From the NCBI GenBank assembly GCA_027037535.1, contig JALVZQ010000008.1:186001-250000 (forward strand): a stretch of DNA of 64,000 nt, in the 5' to 3' direction. The notes beneath the pieces were generated by a model. The model was not told the origin of the DNA, searched no databases, and saw only the letters and a list, made by a program, of their open reading frames with translations. This DNA comes from Acidilobaceae archaeon. Its GTDB lineage: Archaea; Thermoproteota; Thermoprotei_A; Sulfolobales; Acidilobaceae. Below, one piece after another: positions 27,223-36,373 of the stretch. Position numbers and translations under genes: made by a program. How positions within the stretch are numbered: the first letter of the stretch is position 1; every line of letters begins with the position of its first letter.

Positions 27223-28244
27223 GGGATCCCGCGGCAATAGCTAAGAAAATACATGTGCCGACATATGATGAAATCCTAGAAAGAATCAAGTCGAGGTATC
27301 CGAGAAGAGGTAAAACACTCTTCGACAGAGAAATGGCAAGACTGCAGGCTACCTTTGATATAGCTATATCGAAAACCGACTTTATAAGGGACCTTACAAG
27401 GCTTCTCGATTCGCTTCATCCTTTCTACTGGAGGATAATAGAGATAGATTTCGATAAGAGAAAGATACGTGACTCTCTAAGATGTATTAGCAGGGCCAGA
27501 AGAGTGTCGAGAGAGTTCTACGATAAATATCGTATTCACCTAATGGCTGCAGAGAATAAGAGAGAGCTATTCAAGGCTGGCTCAGAAGCTAGGGGACGTA
27601 TCCTATCCCTGTATAAGAAATGCAGGAGATCTCTCGACTATCTCCGTAACCTAGTGATATTCATACAGCATCTTCCTGGAATAGAGGCAGAACTCCCGAC
27701 AATAATTGTTGCGGGCGCACCAAGCACCGGGAAATCGACATTTATCAGAAGTGTCAGCAGAGCCCAGCCCAAAGTAGCGCCTTATCCTTTTACAACTACA
27801 AGTATACATATAGGCCACGCGTATGTAGAAGATGATAAAATCCAAGTGATTGATACGCCTGGTCTATTAGATAGAGATATAAACGAGATGAATCCTGTTG
27901 AGAGACGAGCTATAGCCGCTCTAAAAGAGTTACCTGGAGTGGTGTTATTCCTGATAGATGTTAGTGGAGACCGATATATGAGCATAGCTAGGCAATTCAA
28001 CCTGCTAAATACCGTTAAAGAACTAATAGAGGATAAACCAATAATCATTGGCATAAATAAAATCGATATCGCGGACAGAGATTCGTTGAAAGAAGCATTA
28101 GACTATGCAAGTAGAGAACTCGATAATGGGGCAATCAGCGAGTATATCGAGCTCATAGCTAGCGATAAATCCTCGGCATATAATGTGATCCGGAAAATAT
28201 ACTTACGGTATTTTTCATCTCGCCAAGCCCATGCCTTTGATTAA
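27219..28244 (+). CDS. NOG1-family GTPase
   Basis: A GTPase of the NOG1/OBG group involved in large-subunit assembly. The N-terminal helical bundle (residues 1-150) precedes the G domain: AGAPSTGKST (P loop), PFTTTSIHIG (switch I), DTPGLLDRDI (switch II) and NKID. The ORF is open from ATG 27168, but GTG 27219 overlaps the upstream stop as GTGA and gives the N-terminus MRDPAAIAKKIHVP, a better family fit. Its 3' end overlaps rtcA by 30 bp tail to tail. Confidence 0.85.
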   Translation: MRDPAAIAKKIHVPTYDEILERIKSRYPRRGKTLFDREMARLQATFDIAISKTDFIRDLTRLLDSLHPFYWRIIEIDFDKRKIRDSLRCISRARRVSREFYDKYRIHLMAAENKRELFKAGSEARGRILSLYKKCRRSLDYLRNLVIFIQHLPGIEAELPTIIVAGAPSTGKSTFIRSVSRAQPKVAPYPFTTTSIHIGHAYVEDDKIQVIDTPGLLDRDINEMNPVERRAIAALKELPGVVLFLIDVSGDRYMSIARQFNLLNTVKELIEDKPIIIGINKIDIADRDSLKEALDYASRELDNGAISEYIELIASDKSSAYNVIRKIYLRYFSSRQAHAFD

Positions 28245-29294
28245 TGCCTTAAAAGGCCCATCCGGTCTGCCACTGTATTCTATTCTGATATTATCGCCTA
28301 GGATTAGCTCTAGTAATCTAAACACAGTCTGTGCATGGCTTGTTAATCTAGCGCCACTGTAATAGGAAGTGCCTGAAGCAAGCGCCATATAAACCGGCAA
28401 CATGTCTGAGGCAAATCTATCCACGGATGCCCCCGTCAAGATATCTTCTACCAGCCTGGAGGCAGCCTCCTCTCCGACTCTTTCCGCGGGCTTTCCTTTT
28501 TCTCCTAGTGCATCTGCTCCCATTATCGACTTATCGAATACGGCCCAGAGAGCTATACCGCTTCCTGGGCCTAAATGAGGATCTTTTCCTTTCTCATAGT
28601 ATTCTAGTCTGATCTGGGGGTCTATGCCTAACTTATTCTTGATATATATTCGGGCAGACCTGGCTTGTCTCTCTGCAACGTGCCGTGGAAGCCTTACACA
28701 ATGGCTTATTCCTTCTATACTCTTGAGCGTTCCACGTGTAGATAAATCCACTGGCTTCAACGTTCTCGGCGGGTTCCTTATTTTTAGCTTTACGAGGCCT
28801 CCTCCACGCGGATAATGCCCGCGGCGAACTAGCTCTATCTCAACATTGTATCCGAATAGGCTGAGAAGTGGCGCGAGCACCATCCTCATGTAGTCGATTG
28901 TTGGAGCCATTTTGACATCTGTTCCTCCTCTTATTGTAGCCTCGACAGGTCCCTGGGCAAATGCCAGTGCAGGGAGTATTGCTTGGAGAAGAAGCGATAT
29001 GCTACCCGCTGTACCTATATCAAAGAAATAGTTGCCTCCTCTTATAGTCCCCGGATGAAACTCAATGCTAGTACTACCGACGTATAGACCCTTTGCCCGT
29101 CCACCGGTTATCTCTACAAGAGCTTTTATCGCCGTTAAGTGCTGTGGTCTTAGACCCGGATTCTTTCGTTTCGCCCTAATATTGATGACTTTTACAGGAA
29201 TACCTGTGACTGCTGATAGAGCTATAGTTGTTCTAAGTATTTGGCCTCCTCCTTCTCCCATTGATCCATCAATTATAACTAGGTTGTTACCCAT
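28215..29294 (-). CDS. rtcA: RNA 3'-terminal phosphate cyclase
   Basis: Converts RNA 3'-phosphates to 2',3'-cyclic phosphates through a covalent His-AMP. MGEGGGQILRTTIALSAVTG at the N-terminus, KNPGLRPQHLTAIKAL, and GGTDVKMAPTIDYM are diagnostic. The C-terminal SHAQTVFRLLELI contains the nucleophilic His. Length 359 aa is standard. The start overlaps the end of the NMNAT gene by 8 bp, so both are one transcript. Confidence 0.94.
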   Translation of the reverse strand: MGNNLVIIDGSMGEGGGQILRTTIALSAVTGIPVKVINIRAKRKNPGLRPQHLTAIKALVEITGGRAKGLYVGSTSIEFHPGTIRGGNYFFDIGTAGSISLLLQAILPALAFAQGPVEATIRGGTDVKMAPTIDYMRMVLAPLLSLFGYNVEIELVRRGHYPRGGGLVKLKIRNPPRTLKPVDLSTRGTLKSIEGISHCVRLPRHVAERQARSARIYIKNKLGIDPQIRLEYYEKGKDPHLGPGSGIALWAVFDKSIMGADALGEKGKPAERVGEEAASRLVEDILTGASVDRFASDMLPVYMALASGTSYYSGARLTSHAQTVFRLLELILGDNIRIEYSGRPDGPFKALIKGMGLAR

Positions 29295-29838
29295 CCTCCA
29301 TCAACCGCTTAATCCTCTCTTCAAAACCAAGCTTCTTAAGATCCTCCAGGATCTCTTCTGGAACACATTCAGTCCAGTCCTCGCCCTTAACTATCCTATT
29401 TCGGATCTCTGTCCCACTACACTTATTTCTATTTATTAGAGGCTGCCTAATGACTGCGAGACCCATGTCTTCGAAAAGCATTGAGACGAGAGGATTCCTG
29501 GTTACGACTCCGTCGAAATATGGGAGTAGAAGGCGAAGATACTGTACCCAGACTTTGTTCATGTTGATATCCGGGACGGGGACGATCTTGACTCGTTTAC
29601 AATAATCGTCCCCGAGCCTTTTCCTTAGAAGCTTGTCTAGTAACATCCACCTTTCTCCGGCTGTCAATGGATTCTTTAATGAGTGGCTGTCCTGGGCGGA
29701 TCCTATAACTATTATGACTTCTTCGGCGTGATCCAACGCGAACTCTATGACGTGAAGGTGTCCTCTATGGGGAGGCTGGAAACGTCCTGGCACTATAAGC
29801 CTCCTGAACTTAGCATTCTTCTGGTTATTTTTTGTCAT
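29287..29838 (-). CDS. nadM: Nicotinamide-nucleotide adenylyltransferase
   Basis: Joins NMN and ATP to form NAD. The archaeal NMNAT signature is complete: GRFQPPHRGHLHVIEFAL (HxGH) at the N-terminus, IGSAQDSHSLKNPLTAGERW, and the C-terminal CSGTEIRNRIVKGEDW. The ORF can be read from 29853, but GGTGATG precedes the ATG at 29838. It overlaps rtcA by 8 bp. The upstream gap to the divergent methyltransferase gene is under 100 bp. Confidence 0.93.
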   Translation of the reverse strand: MTKNNQKNAKFRRLIVPGRFQPPHRGHLHVIEFALDHAEEVIIVIGSAQDSHSLKNPLTAGERWMLLDKLLRKRLGDDYCKRVKIVPVPDINMNKVWVQYLRLLLPYFDGVVTRNPLVSMLFEDMGLAVIRQPLINRNKCSGTEIRNRIVKGEDWTECVPEEILEDLKKLGFEERIKRLMEDG

Positions 29839-29935
29839 GTTCCCATCACCCATTATACTGACTATTCTGAATTACTTGTAATGTCTATTCAGATTAATTC
29901 CTGTGGGTATCATTAAAGTTATTCGGATAAAATTA

Positions 29936-30979
29936 ATGCCTGAACTATGGAAGCATCCAACAGAACAATCGTGGTGCCGAGAATTGGATAATATGCTACG
30001 GATAGTACTAGAACGGGCGAAGAATGCTTCATATACCGCAAGAAAACTAGCTGAGAAGTACGGATACCTGCCCTATATGATCGAACGATACATTGAGATG
30101 CTCGGACAAGACAACGTCCTGGACCTGCTCGAAGCAAACGAGGCTCCCTTACCCGAAACAATACGCTGTAATGATTACCTGATAGACTGTAACAAACTAA
30201 AAAATAGGCTCGAAGAGAAAGGATTCAGGCTAACCCCCATTCCACAATTTAGCAGATACGGATACCGAGTAGATTATGCCCCAATAAGTGTCGGGGCGAC
30301 GCACGAGTATCTCCAAGGATACTATTATGTTCAAGGAGCATCCTCAATGAGCATAGTTCACGCCATGGACCTACCCGTACCAGGAACAATAATAGATATG
30401 GCTGCCGCGCCCGGAGGCAAATCCACACAGATACTCCAGATAACACGTGACAAGAGCCTTCTAGTAGCAGTTGAGAAAAACCCAAGAAGAATCAAGAGTC
30501 TCCGGTCAAACATCCAGCGGATGCGTTTCTCTAATTATATACTTTTGAGAAGAGACAGTCTGAGCCTAGGCTTCAGCAACCTATTTGACTCCGTTTTATT
30601 AGATGCACCCTCTACAGGCGAGGGAATAATCAGGAAGGACCCTAGGAGAAAAAAGAATAGAAATATCTGGGACCTTGCCGAAATACATGAACTACAAGTG
30701 AAAATGCTAAAAAAAGCAATAGAATTCGCTAAGCCTAGCGCATCAATAGTCTATGCCGCTTGTAGTCTTGCCGCGGAAGAAGGCGAGTTTGTGATCAACA
30801 GGATCCTGGAGGAATACCCGAATATAGAAATAGAGCCTCACGGCCTGATAGCTTCACCTGCAATAACAGAGTATTTCGGGTTTATGCTGGATGATAGGAT
30901 TAAAAACTGTGGAAGATACTGGCCCCATATTCATGGCTATGAGGGATTCTTCGTATGCAAGTTAAGAAAGAAAAAATGA
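29936..30979 (+). CDS. RNA cytosine-C5 methyltransferase (NOL1/NOP2/Sun family)
   Basis: An m5C RNA methyltransferase with an N-terminal RNA-binding part and a Rossmann domain: IIDMAAAPGGKSTQIL (SAM motif I), VAVEKNPRRIKSL (motif II), LLDAPSTGEG (motif IV) and VYAACSLAAEEGEFVI (motif VI, catalytic Cys). In most members motif IV is DAPCTG; this Cys, which helps release product, is Ser here. Substrate could be tRNA or rRNA. The ORF is open from GTG 29903; ATG 29936 is equally plausible. It is coupled to the NIP7-like gene by ATGA overlap. Confidence 0.85.
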   Translation: MPELWKHPTEQSWCRELDNMLRIVLERAKNASYTARKLAEKYGYLPYMIERYIEMLGQDNVLDLLEANEAPLPETIRCNDYLIDCNKLKNRLEEKGFRLTPIPQFSRYGYRVDYAPISVGATHEYLQGYYYVQGASSMSIVHAMDLPVPGTIIDMAAAPGGKSTQILQITRDKSLLVAVEKNPRRIKSLRSNIQRMRFSNYILLRRDSLSLGFSNLFDSVLLDAPSTGEGIIRKDPRRKKNRNIWDLAEIHELQVKMLKKAIEFAKPSASIVYAACSLAAEEGEFVINRILEEYPNIEIEPHGLIASPAITEYFGFMLDDRIKNCGRYWPHIHGYEGFFVCKLRKKK

Positions 30980-31494
30980 TAAGGAAAGCTTCCAGCTCCG
31001 AGAAAATGATTATAGACGGATTCTGCTCCTCGATCGGCGTTGAGCCGAGCAGATGCTATTCCCACCTATACGTTCTTGATATTCCGAGAGCCCCATTTAA
31101 GGACGTCTTCGATCCTTCCCCTAGTGTTCTCTTATTCCTTAAAGACCACCTTGAATGGAATGCATACAGTATAGGGTTCTACCTAGGGATCCTAGGCAAA
31201 AACAAGTTTGAGCCCAGTCTCCTCCTAGCTCATAAACTAGTCCGGTTTTGTCCAGAAAACATCAATTGTGTTACTCTAAACCCTGAAGGAGAAAAATACT
31301 TCCTCTATGGAAGACCCGTATTCGGCGAAAACATAGTAAGCTATAACTCGCTTGGACCCGTACTAGTAGAAAATACTCTCAGAGAAGCTCTTGGATGGGG
31401 AAGACTTGTCTCCGAGGATAATACTAAATACGGGAGGCGCCTCGTTCTTAGACCGGTTAAAGACCTGGGATGGTACCTTAGAAAAGGAGGATGA
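30976..31494 (+). CDS. NIP7-like PUA-domain RNA-binding protein
   Basis: The N-terminal half (LKDHLEWNAYSIGFYLGILGKNKFEPSL) resembles the NIP7 pre-PUA domain and the C-terminal half (EKYFLYGRPVFGENIVSYN) a PUA domain. NIP7 proteins act in large-subunit rRNA maturation. The ATG at 30976 overlaps the upstream stop codon (ATGA), a translational-coupling arrangement, so I prefer it to the longer ORF start at 30955. The following FKBP gene starts 6 bp after its stop. Confidence 0.6.
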   Translation: MIRKASSSEKMIIDGFCSSIGVEPSRCYSHLYVLDIPRAPFKDVFDPSPSVLLFLKDHLEWNAYSIGFYLGILGKNKFEPSLLLAHKLVRFCPENINCVTLNPEGEKYFLYGRPVFGENIVSYNSLGPVLVENTLREALGWGRLVSEDNTKYGRRLVLRPVKDLGWYLRKGG

Positions 31495-31500
31495 TAAGAA

Positions 31501-32307
31501 ATGCCATTGAAAGACGGAGACGTAGTATTAGTTCATTTCACGATAAAGGCAGTTGAAGGAGACAAGGAGGTAATCGTGGATACTACAAAGAAAGAAATAG
31601 CAGAAAAAGAAGGAATCTATGACCCGAATAAACAGTACAGAGAAGCCGTCATAGTGATTGGTAAGAGCAAGCTCCTTGACGCAGTCGAGGAAGTAATAAG
31701 AGAGCTTGATGCAGGGACGAAGAAAGAAATTATAGCACCTCCAGAAAAAGCCTATGGGCCCCGTAATGAACAGTTAATCGTCAAAGTCCCCGTAAAGGCC
31801 CTTCGCCGGCAAGGCATACGACCAGTCGTAGGCGAGGAACTAGAGGTCCAGGGGAGAAGAGGCAGAATCATAAGGGTAACAGAGAGATTCGCGTACATAG
31901 ACTTTAACCATCCCCTTGCTGGAAAAACCCTGAAAATAGAACTAGAAATAACCAGGAAACTAGAAACGGATCAGGAAAAAATAAAGTATCTAGCGGCACG
32001 CTGGTTCGGCGTGGACGAAGAAAAAGTAAATGTAAACGTTGAAGACAAAAAGGCAAGAGTCACCCTGCCCCCAGAAATAGTCGTACTAAAGGACCTAGAC
32101 TCGCTACTTCAAATGTTCCTAAACGACATTTATGAAACAACCGAGCTTGATGAAGTTACTGTAGCTATAAACTTCAAGTTTAAGAGAGAACGAGAGGAAG
32201 AGAAATCCGAGGAAAACGAGGAAGCAAAGAGCGAAACTGAAGAAGAATCAGAAGAAACCAGTGAGGAATCAAGTATCGAGAGCGAAGAAGAGAAGAGCGG
32301 AGAGTAA
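31501..32307 (+). CDS. FKBP-type peptidyl-prolyl cis-trans isomerase, long archaeal form
   Basis: A prolyl isomerase with chaperone activity. Residues 1-150 hold the split FKBP domain with an inserted flap (KDGDVVLVHFTIK... APPEKAYGPRNEQLI ... FNHPLAGKTLKIELEI). Residues 155-235 are a second alpha/beta domain seen in long archaeal FKBPs. The last 35 residues are almost all Glu and Ser, a disordered acidic tail. A strong GGAGGATGA site precedes the ATG. It ends the methyltransferase-NIP7-FKBP operon. Confidence 0.92.
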   Translation: MPLKDGDVVLVHFTIKAVEGDKEVIVDTTKKEIAEKEGIYDPNKQYREAVIVIGKSKLLDAVEEVIRELDAGTKKEIIAPPEKAYGPRNEQLIVKVPVKALRRQGIRPVVGEELEVQGRRGRIIRVTERFAYIDFNHPLAGKTLKIELEITRKLETDQEKIKYLAARWFGVDEEKVNVNVEDKKARVTLPPEIVVLKDLDSLLQMFLNDIYETTELDEVTVAINFKFKREREEEKSEENEEAKSETEEESEETSEESSIESEEEKSGE

Positions 32308-32340
32308 CACGGTGCTCTAGCTGGCGTCTAACAACCTACT

Positions 32341-33420
32341 CTATGTAATAACCCCTGTTTTTCTCGCTAGTTTTTCGGCGGCCTCATATGTAAGACCTGT
32401 TTCTCCGAGAATAGTATATCTCTCCGGTCTTATCTTCGCCGCCATGACTAGGGCTTCTATTATATCGGTGTCTGCTACGCCTAGCTCTTCTGCTGTGACA
32501 GGAGCTCCTACTGTTCTGAGCACGTGCCTTATTCTCTTCCACTTGATCCCATGCAAATATGCCATCATAATTGTGCCTACAGCTACTGCTTCGCCATGCA
32601 AAGGTGGGTTCTTCGATATCATTGATAAGGCGTGAGCAAATAGATGCTCGGAGCCACTTGCTGGCCTGGTGCTTCCGGCTATTCCCATTGCTACCCCGCT
32701 ACTTACAAGAGCTTCTAAGAGTACCCTGTATCCTTCAGAGGTGCCTAAACTGATCTCTCTATAGGATATGCTTACGTGTTTTGCGCTGAGGAGAGCAAGG
32801 CTTGCAGCGTATTCTCCATAATATTCTCCTTTTAGTTTATGTGCAAGCTTCCAGTCTCTTACTGATGTGAATTTTCCGATTAAGTCTCCGAAACCGGCAA
32901 TATTGTTCCTTTTAGGTGCTTTCCTGACTATCTCTACATCAATATATATGAGCTCGGGCATCCTCGCCTTCTTCGAGATGGGTTTTTCGAAGCCCTTTAA
33001 ACTCACAAAGGGCGACGCTATACCGTCGTGACTCGCGACTGTTGGAATGCTTATCCATCTTAGGTTCAATATGTGAGCAGAGTATTTCGCCAGATCTATG
33101 CTTCTCCCACCACCTAGCCCCACAACAATGTCGGGGGCGATTTCTCCGAGTTCGTCGATGAGTTTCTCGGCCGTGATCGTTGAAGCATCCTGTACAGTTA
33201 CCTTGTCTATTTCGAAGCCTTTTTCCCGCATACTCTCCTCTACAAGAGGATATATTTTTCTGCCAACAATCTTGCCAGTTATAACGGCTATTTTCTCCGC
33301 GTCCGGGAATAAGCTTCTCGCATAATCACCGATTTTTCCAATTATGTTTGAGCCGACAACAACTCTACGTGGCAGATCTATTATGTGGATCCCAGCGTTT
33401 TTCATTCCGTACATCCTCAT
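32341..33420 (-). CDS. egsA: sn-Glycerol-1-phosphate dehydrogenase
   Basis: Reduces dihydroxyacetone phosphate to G1P, setting the stereochemistry of archaeal membrane lipids. Family motifs: VVGLGGGRSIDLAKYSA for NAD(P)H, IPTVASHDGIASPF, and the zinc ligands in AGFGDLIGKFTSVRDWKLA, SGSEHLFAHAL and HGEAVAVG. Length 359 aa is standard. It is monocistronic and convergent with the FKBP gene, with 33 bp between the stops. Functionally it pairs with the DGGGP synthase at the left end of the window. Confidence 0.95.
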   Translation of the reverse strand: MRMYGMKNAGIHIIDLPRRVVVGSNIIGKIGDYARSLFPDAEKIAVITGKIVGRKIYPLVEESMREKGFEIDKVTVQDASTITAEKLIDELGEIAPDIVVGLGGGRSIDLAKYSAHILNLRWISIPTVASHDGIASPFVSLKGFEKPISKKARMPELIYIDVEIVRKAPKRNNIAGFGDLIGKFTSVRDWKLAHKLKGEYYGEYAASLALLSAKHVSISYREISLGTSEGYRVLLEALVSSGVAMGIAGSTRPASGSEHLFAHALSMISKNPPLHGEAVAVGTIMMAYLHGIKWKRIRHVLRTVGAPVTAEELGVADTDIIEALVMAAKIRPERYTILGETGLTYEAAEKLARKTGVIT

Positions 33421-33555
33421 ATCAGGTTTTGTTATTAGAGTGCTCCCGGGTTATATCAGTATACCGGGAGCGATCTAGATAAACCTATAATTGTTTAATA
33501 GACACGATTATCCCTGGTGACTATTAGCCTACCAAGCAAGGCAGGTGAGCATAAG

Positions 33556-34191
33556 TTGATACCGATACCAGCAGACAGAGATAATCTTGCCGCCAAGGCT
33601 ATACATGGGACGACCACTGTAGGATTGATAGTAGGAGACTATGTAGTCTTAGCAGCAGATAAGAGAGCCACGGCCGGAACACTCATCGCTAGTAGAAGAG
33701 TAAAGAAAATTGTAAAGCTGACCGATTACAGCGCTATGACTATATCTGGCCTTGTGGCAGACGCGCAGGCTCTCGCAGACATTATACGTGAGGAGAGCAG
33801 GTTCTATCTATTAACCCATGGCAGAAAACTCTCGGTAAAGGGCATCGCGACACTACTAGCAAATATATTGTTCTCTTCGAAATACTTTCCATACATTGTT
33901 CAATTAATCGTGGGAGGATACGATACTAAGCCTAGACTCTACACACTAGATCTCTACGGAAGCATAACAGAAGAAACCTACACAGCTACAGGATCGGGAT
34001 CGCCGGTCGCGTATGGGGTCCTCGAATCACATTATCATGAGAACCTTACACTCGACGAAGCAGTATCAATAGCAGCTAAAGCTATACGCTCAGCCATACT
34101 AAGGGATTCGGCAACAGGAGACGGTATAGACGTTGTAATAATTGGTCCAGAGAACTACTTCGAAGAACGCTTTGTCCCGTTTAAACAATAA
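33556..34191 (+). CDS. psmB: Proteasome beta subunit, catalytically active type
   Basis: The proteolytic subunit of the 20S proteasome. After a short propeptide the processing site HG-TTTVGLIVGDYVVLAADKRATAG exposes Thr1; Asp17 and the Lys33 region are present, as is GSGSPVAYGVLESHY. The ORF is open from GTG 33517; AGGTGAG sits 7 nt before TTG 33556, giving a propeptide of about 18 residues, which I prefer. It complements the Thr-less beta subunit at 25788. No alpha subunit is in the window. Confidence 0.94.
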   Translation: MIPIPADRDNLAAKAIHGTTTVGLIVGDYVVLAADKRATAGTLIASRRVKKIVKLTDYSAMTISGLVADAQALADIIREESRFYLLTHGRKLSVKGIATLLANILFSSKYFPYIVQLIVGGYDTKPRLYTLDLYGSITEETYTATGSGSPVAYGVLESHYHENLTLDEAVSIAAKAIRSAILRDSATGDGIDVVIIGPENYFEERFVPFKQ

Positions 34192-34283
34192 TTTTAATAA
34201 CCCTATTTCTCTACGTTTATCCAAAGGGTTATCTCGGCCATAGAATTTAACCAGCCCTTAAAAAGAGTCGTTCATGAATTGTT

Positions 34284-34309
34284 CCTCCCTATCATGTGTT
34301 AGGGAGGAG
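34284..34309 (+). promoter_or_regulatory. Hairpin in the 5' leader of aCPSF1
   Basis: TCCTCCCTA and TAGGGAGGA form a perfect 9-bp stem with an 8-nt loop. A TATA-like CTTAAAAAG (about 34256-34264) places the transcript start close to this stem, so the mRNA for the RNase aCPSF1 would begin with it. An autoregulatory processing site is conceivable. Confidence 0.4.
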
Positions 34310-34359
34310 CGTTATACCGTATTAGACAGATATGTACAAAACAAAAGGTGCAATAAAAC

Positions 34360-36366
34360 ATGACGAAATCAGCTGAAAACAGAATAGAATCCGGGGAAAA
34401 ACTCCGAAGAAGAATAATAATGGAGATCTGGAATGCTCTACGACAAGCAGAGATAACAGGGATAGAATTCGAAGGCCCAGAGATCGCAGTATACGTCAAG
34501 AAACCAGAATACATTCTCCAGCACGAGAACATAATCTCGGAGATCGCGAAAAACCTCAGGAAACGAATAGTTGTCAGAACAGACAGCAAGGCTAGAAAAC
34601 CCAAAGAAGCCACAGTCAAGTATCTAATGGAAATAATACCTAAGGAGGCTGGAGTTTCACCCTCAGACATCGAATTCGACGAGGTACTAGGAGAAGTAAA
34701 GATACTAGCCCATCACCCGGAAAAAATAACAGATAACCAGAGAAAATTCTCTAACATGATTCTGGCCACAACAGGGTGGAGAGCACATATAATTAAAAAG
34801 CCCCCATTAATGAGCACTACGCTAGCATCTGTTCTAAGACACTATCTAAGCAAGTCTTCAGAGCGCAGAAAAGCACTAATGAGTATAGGAGAGAGAATAT
34901 TCAGGGAAGTAAGAATCGGTACTAGATACATTAGGATAATAGGGCTAGGAAGCTTCGGCGAAGTTGGAAGAAGCGCCATATTAGTAGACACTGGAGAATC
35001 AAAGATCCTCCTTGACGCAGGTGCATCGCCAACAGGATTTGGACCAGACGCATTCCCGTACTTTAGCGCTCCCGAGTTCAAGATAGAGGATCTTGACGCA
35101 GTCGTAATAACTCACGCTCACCTAGACCATATCGGCATGCTCCCGTTCCTCTTCAAATATGGCTACCGTGGCCCAGTATACATGACGGAGCCTACAAGAG
35201 ACATAGCCATACTCGTCCTCAAAGACTATATAGAGCTCGCGAGGCGCGAGGGGAGAGATCCTCCATACACGCTGAAAGACCTTGAGACCATGCTTACATA
35301 CACTATAACCGTCCCCTACAACATGGTTACAGACGTAGCTCCAGATACAAAACTAACCTTCTCTAACGCAGGACACATTCTTGGTAGCGCAGTAGCGCAC
35401 CTTCACATAGGCCAAGGACTCTACAATATACTCTACACAGGCGATATAAAATACTATAAGATTAAGGGAGACACGGGAACACGCTTGCTTCCTCCGGCAA
35501 CATACCAGTTTCACAGAGTAGAGACACTTATAATCGAGTCAACATACGGGGCGACAGAAACCCAGTCAAGGGGGGAAGCAGAAGAAGATCTTATTAAGTT
35601 AATAAATGAAATATACCAGAAGAGAGGAAAGATTCTTATCCCTGTAATGGCGGTTGGACGAGGACAAGAAATCCTAGCAGTACTGAACCGTGCTCGTAAG
35701 GAAGGAAGGATTCCCGATATCCCAGTATACGTTGACGGAATGATATACGAGGTCACAGCAATATATACAGCTTATATAGATCATTTATCGAGGGCTATTA
35801 GAAATGCTATAGAAGAGGGAGAAAACCCCTTCCTTTCCGAAAACATCATATATGTGAATGACCAGGCACGGCGACAGGAGGCATTGAACTCTACTGAGCC
35901 AGCAATAATATTGGCGACCAGTGGGATGATGCAGGGAGGCCCTATCATAGAATACTTCAAGGCCTTTGCAGAAGATCCACGTAACGCTCTAGCATTCGTA
36001 AGCTACCAGGCTCCAGGAACCCTCGGAAGGCGTCTAATGGAAGGAGAACGGGAAATCACATTTGAAGAAAACGGAATGCTTAGAACTATAAAGACTAGGA
36101 TGAAAATAGTAAGAATAGAAGGTTTCACTGGCCACGCCACGAAGAGTGAGCTACTGCTCTACCTAAAACATCTGAAGCCCAAGCCAAGAAACATTATACT
36201 AAACCACGGTGAATCAGCTGCGTTAGTGAGCCTGGCCCATAGTATTAAGCAAAAATGGTCGAAACTAGGATTCAAGGGAGCCCCAGAGATAATCATTCCG
36301 GAGAACTTAGAGTCTATACGCGTATATCCGAGAAACACGCGGATGCATACTATGATACAATACTAG
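34360..36366 (+). CDS. aCPSF1: KH-domain, beta-CASP metallo-beta-lactamase ribonuclease
   Basis: Archaeal homologue of CPSF73, an endo/exoribonuclease needed for transcription termination and 3'-end formation in archaea. Residues 1-150 contain two KH-like domains. The MBL core follows: THAHLDHIGMLP (residues 248-259), GHILGSAVAHL, TGDIKYY, and the beta-CASP motifs ESTYG, ATSGMM, GFTGHATKSELL and LNHGE. Length 668 aa matches the family. It runs alone on the plus strand, downstream of the active proteasome beta gene. Confidence 0.95.
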   Translation: MTKSAENRIESGEKLRRRIIMEIWNALRQAEITGIEFEGPEIAVYVKKPEYILQHENIISEIAKNLRKRIVVRTDSKARKPKEATVKYLMEIIPKEAGVSPSDIEFDEVLGEVKILAHHPEKITDNQRKFSNMILATTGWRAHIIKKPPLMSTTLASVLRHYLSKSSERRKALMSIGERIFREVRIGTRYIRIIGLGSFGEVGRSAILVDTGESKILLDAGASPTGFGPDAFPYFSAPEFKIEDLDAVVITHAHLDHIGMLPFLFKYGYRGPVYMTEPTRDIAILVLKDYIELARREGRDPPYTLKDLETMLTYTITVPYNMVTDVAPDTKLTFSNAGHILGSAVAHLHIGQGLYNILYTGDIKYYKIKGDTGTRLLPPATYQFHRVETLIIESTYGATETQSRGEAEEDLIKLINEIYQKRGKILIPVMAVGRGQEILAVLNRARKEGRIPDIPVYVDGMIYEVTAIYTAYIDHLSRAIRNAIEEGENPFLSENIIYVNDQARRQEALNSTEPAIILATSGMMQGGPIIEYFKAFAEDPRNALAFVSYQAPGTLGRRLMEGEREITFEENGMLRTIKTRMKIVRIEGFTGHATKSELLLYLKHLKPKPRNIILNHGESAALVSLAHSIKQKWSKLGFKGAPEIIIPENLESIRVYPRNTRMHTMIQY

Positions 36367-36373
36367 AATATAT

